Shown here: positions 24,112-25,746 of the stretch, one piece after another
Position numbering within the stretch: the first letter of the stretch is position 1
How the letters are laid out: each line of letters opens with the position of its first letter
Assembly (NCBI GenBank): GCA_947600015.1
Contig: CANQFX010000006.1
Coordinates: 1 to 25,746 of the forward strand
Length of the DNA: 25,746 nt
Reading direction: 5' to 3'
Source: an uncultured Bacilli bacterium
GTDB taxonomy: Bacteria > Bacillota_I > Bacilli_A > RF39 > UBA660
Made by a program: the position numbers and the translations under genes
Notes under the pieces: model-generated
Databases searched by the model: none
Told to the model about the DNA's origin: nothing
What the model saw: only the letters and a program-made list of their open reading frames with translations

Positions 24112-24897
24112 ATGGATGATGTTTCATTTTTAATTTCTTCTGGTGTAGATATTCAGAAGAGTTTAGAATTATTTGGTGATATGGGAACATATCATGATAA
24201 ATTAGGAGAATTTGTTTCAGGAATAGAACAAAAATTAGCAAAATTAAATTTATATAAAACAATGCAAGATATGCCAAATTATACAATTTTTGTCCATTCT
24301 TTAAAAAGCGATGCCAAAAATTTTGGCTTTCAAAAATTAGCTGAGGTTGCTTTGGCACATGAGGAAAAAAGTAAAGTAGGAGACTCCTTTTATATTAAAG
24401 ATCATTTTACAGAATTAGAGCAAGAAGTATTGAATGCAAAAAAAATTATTACACAATATTTGAATCATTATCAGGATTTTACAGAGAAGCAGAATGTTTC
24501 TTCATTTACAAAAGATACAATTTTAGTAGTGGATGACTCAAATATTGTGAGAAATTTTGTGAAACGTATTTTTATCAATCAATATAATATCGGAATTGCA
24601 AAAGATGGCGAAGAAGCAATTCAAATCATTGAAAATAATAAAAGTAATCACAAAATTGTTGCGATTTTACTTGATTTAAATATGCCAAATGTAGATGGAT
24701 TTGCTGTATTGGACTATATGAATAATGAAAACTTGTTTAAAGATATTCCTGTCTCTATTATCTCTGGGGACTCTTCTAAAGAAACAATCGATCGAGCTTT
24801 TACTTATCCAATTATTGATATGTTGGGTAAACCTTTTAATGACATGGATGTAAAACGAGTAGTAGAAAAAACAATCTCTGTTCAAGAGTTAATTTAA
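24112..24897 (+). CDS. Hpt-receiver phosphorelay protein
   Basis: 261 residues in two signalling modules. The N-terminal half looks like a histidine phosphotransfer domain: helical, with His62 in VHSLKSDAKNFGF, matching the HxLK signature. The C-terminal half is a receiver domain: acidic pair Asp141-Asp142, phosphoacceptor Asp188 in LLDLNMP, Ser218 in ISGD, and Lys240 in GKPF. There is no DNA-binding or enzymatic output domain and no kinase nearby. Such a protein could pass phosphate between a distant sensor and regulator or act by protein contact. ATG 24112 is chosen because AAGGAGAG lies upstream; the frame open to 24061 begins inside the preceding gene. Confidence 0.85.
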   Translation: MDDVSFLISSGVDIQKSLELFGDMGTYHDKLGEFVSGIEQKLAKLNLYKTMQDMPNYTIFVHSLKSDAKNFGFQKLAEVALAHEEKSKVGDSFYIKDHFTELEQEVLNAKKIITQYLNHYQDFTEKQNVSSFTKDTILVVDDSNIVRNFVKRIFINQYNIGIAKDGEEAIQIIENNKSNHKIVAILLDLNMPNVDGFAVLDYMNNENLFKDIPVSIISGDSSKETIDRAFTYPIIDMLGKPFNDMDVKRVVEKTISVQELI

Positions 24898-24922
24898 AAG
24901 AGCAATGTTTATTTGCTCTTTT
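24896..24922. terminator. Bidirectional terminator between Hpt-receiver and DUF192-like genes
   Basis: Ten-base arms AAAAGAGCAA (24896-24905) and TTGCTCTTTT (24913-24922) enclose seven bases, followed by C and further T-rich sequence. It serves both convergent genes and overlaps the end of the minus-strand gene. Confidence 0.9.
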
Positions 24923-25244
24923 CTTCTTTTATATTTAGTGTTGTTCCAATCTCTAAATATTTTGCTGTATGTAAGGGCAAGAAATATACATTTCTTACTT
25001 TTCTTTTTGGATAAATATATCTTTCTGAAGGAAAATCCTCATATAAATATAAAATTTTATTTTTCTTATCCGTTAAAACGATATCAATACGTTGACATAA
25101 AAAATTCGTAGTGACAAATTTTTTATGAGGGAAGAAGACTCCATAATCAATGGGTTCTAATACAAATTTTAATCCTTTAAAACGTTCCATAAAAGTAGAT
25201 AGTGTTTTAATTTTTATCTTTTTCTTATTTAATTGTAAATACAT
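24909..25244 (-). CDS. DUF192-like protein
   Basis: A 111-residue protein on the minus strand. The pattern TFMERFKGLKF, then PHKKFVTTNF, RIDIVLTDKKNKILYLY and a late VYFLPLHTAKYLEIGTTL follows DUF192 proteins, where a WERxxGLMF segment, a short loop, a PIDVVFLD-like strand and an ELPAGTA-like end recur. The usual Trp-Met features are absent, so the match is distant. There is no signal peptide; many DUF192 members are secreted. ATG 25244 has GGTGAT upstream like the murG site. The longer frame open to 25283 would put the TATAAT box inside the gene. Function of the family is poorly known. Confidence 0.55.
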   Translation of the reverse strand: MYLQLNKKKIKIKTLSTFMERFKGLKFVLEPIDYGVFFPHKKFVTTNFLCQRIDIVLTDKKNKILYLYEDFPSERYIYPKRKVRNVYFLPLHTAKYLEIGTTLNIKEEKSK

Positions 25245-25266
25245 AATATCACCAACAATTAGTTTT

Positions 25267-25275
25267 ATTATAGCA
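25267..25275 (-). promoter_or_regulatory. Extended -10 promoter for the DUF192-like gene
   Basis: On the minus strand TGCTATAAT (25275-25267) is an extended -10 element. It supports ATG 25244 over the longer frame that starts upstream of it. No clear -35 is present. Confidence 0.6.
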
Positions 25276-25312
25276 CGAATCAAGAGTAAAAAAATAATTT
25301 CTAATAAAAAAG

Positions 25313-25328
25313 TACAACTTAAGTTGTA
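25313..25328. repeat. 16-bp perfect palindrome
   Basis: TACAACTT and its complement AAGTTGTA abut with no spacer, upstream of the minus-strand DUF192-like promoter and about 140 bases before the YebC-family gene. It has the form of a dimeric operator. No regulator gene is nearby, and the remaining sequence from 25329 to 25468 shows no clear promoter boxes. Confidence 0.5.
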
Positions 25329-25468
25329 AAGAGTCTAGAAAAATAGATCATAAACTATAGAGAAATTTTTTATCTAATGTTTTATTTTATTTCAATAATT
25401 ATTTGCAGGTACTCTTTTCTTCTTAAGAAAAATATGATATTATAAAGACAGAAAAAGGAGGATGAATT

Positions 25469-25746
25469 ATGAGTGGACATTCTAAATGGGCAACAATTCA
25501 CAGAAAAAAGGGATTATTAGATGCGCAACGAGGAAAAGTATTTCAAAAATTAGCTAAGGAAATTATGGTAGCAGCAAAGTCAGGTAGTCCTGATCCTAGC
25601 CAAAATGCAGCCTTAAGACTGGTAGTAGATAAAGCCAAAGCACAAAATATGCCAAAAGATAACATTCAAAAAGCGATTGACAAAGCGAAAGGCGCAAGCG
25701 ATGGAGCGAATTATGAATCTGTTCGATATGAAGGATATGGACATGG
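25469..25746 (+). CDS. YebC/PmpR-family protein (5' part, cut by window end)
   Basis: The first 92 codons are present. The start MSGHSKWATIHRKKG, then RGKVFQKLAKEI and KAKAQNMPKDNIQKAI, and ESVRYEGYG are the hallmarks of the YebC/PmpR family. Members have been described as DNA-binding regulators, and more recently some as ribosome-associated factors that relieve stalling at proline stretches. AAAGGAGGA lies eight bases upstream. The usual KHRKAAQDAKRGK here reads HRKKGLLDAQRGK, a minor divergence. The rest, including the C-terminal lobes, is outside the window. Confidence 0.92.
   Translation, partial: MSGHSKWATIHRKKGLLDAQRGKVFQKLAKEIMVAAKSGSPDPSQNAALRLVVDKAKAQNMPKDNIQKAIDKAKGASDGANYESVRYEGYGH

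Noticed and set aside
24905..25111. Plus-strand 68-codon frame opposite the DUF192-like gene
   Set aside because: It starts inside a terminator hairpin and mirrors the minus-strand gene.
1..25746. tRNA or rRNA genes, CRISPR arrays, insertion sequences, prophage genes
   Set aside because: Looked for on both strands. No cloverleaf or rRNA segment, no regularly spaced repeats, no transposase or integrase frame was seen. The direct repeats found are coding and lie within paralogues.

Overview
The window comes from a very AT-rich, low-GC Gram-positive bacterium with a peptidoglycan wall. Every start that can be judged has a strong AGGAGG- or GGTGA-type ribosome binding site, promoters are close to TTGACA/TATAAT, and intrinsic terminators are abundant. 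TGA is used as a normal stop (murG ends in TGA) and tryptophan is TGG, so this is not a code-4 mollicute. The gene content (murG, murB, divIB/ftsQ, ftsA, ftsZ, murE, rplU-prp-rpmA, obg, tmcAL, a YebC-family gene) fits Bacilli in the broad sense. An uncultured gut lineage of the Erysipelotrichia/RF39 kind is my best guess, from composition and gene style only.

Layout. 1-1577: pyruvate kinase, bounded by terminators. 1587-3421 (minus): tmcAL-gmk operon. 3422-3640: divergent promoter region. 3641-6322: murG-murB-divIB, tightly packed. 6367-15032: about 8.7 kb holding one GT39/ArnT-like gene, a frameshifted C-terminal remnant, and five tandem paralogous polytopic membrane proteins that look like GT-C glycosyltransferases. 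15067-17529: ftsA-ftsZ with its own promoter and a strong terminator. 17556-18458 (minus): arginase. 18562-20925: murE and an unknown membrane protein. 20957-21997: consensus promoter, structured L21-type leader, rplU-prp-rpmA. 22063-24897: obg, an unknown Rossmann-like protein, and an orphan Hpt-receiver protein. 24909-25244 (minus): DUF192-like protein. 25469 to the end: start of a YebC/PmpR-family gene.

How the genes work together. MurG, MurB and MurE make peptidoglycan precursors; DivIB, FtsA and FtsZ form the divisome. The unusual part is the tandem membrane-protein array lying exactly between divIB and ftsA, which are normally adjacent. The five paralogues share a first-loop D-x-x-x-N-Y-G-F motif, a central D-L-C-x-x-G-[LM]-F-D-F motif and a C-terminal G-N-[FWH]-G-Y-[HQ]-G motif. 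They fall into two subtypes, with DE or DP in the first loop, in the order DP-DE-DP-DE-DE. Two of them share perfect 296-bp and 73-bp identity blocks at one constant offset of 4068 bp, with diverged sequence between the blocks, and a third shares a 35-bp block. This is the signature of gene conversion. Together with the remnant, it suggests an array that is being shuffled and may diversify a surface glycan. Its substrate cannot be read from the sequence.
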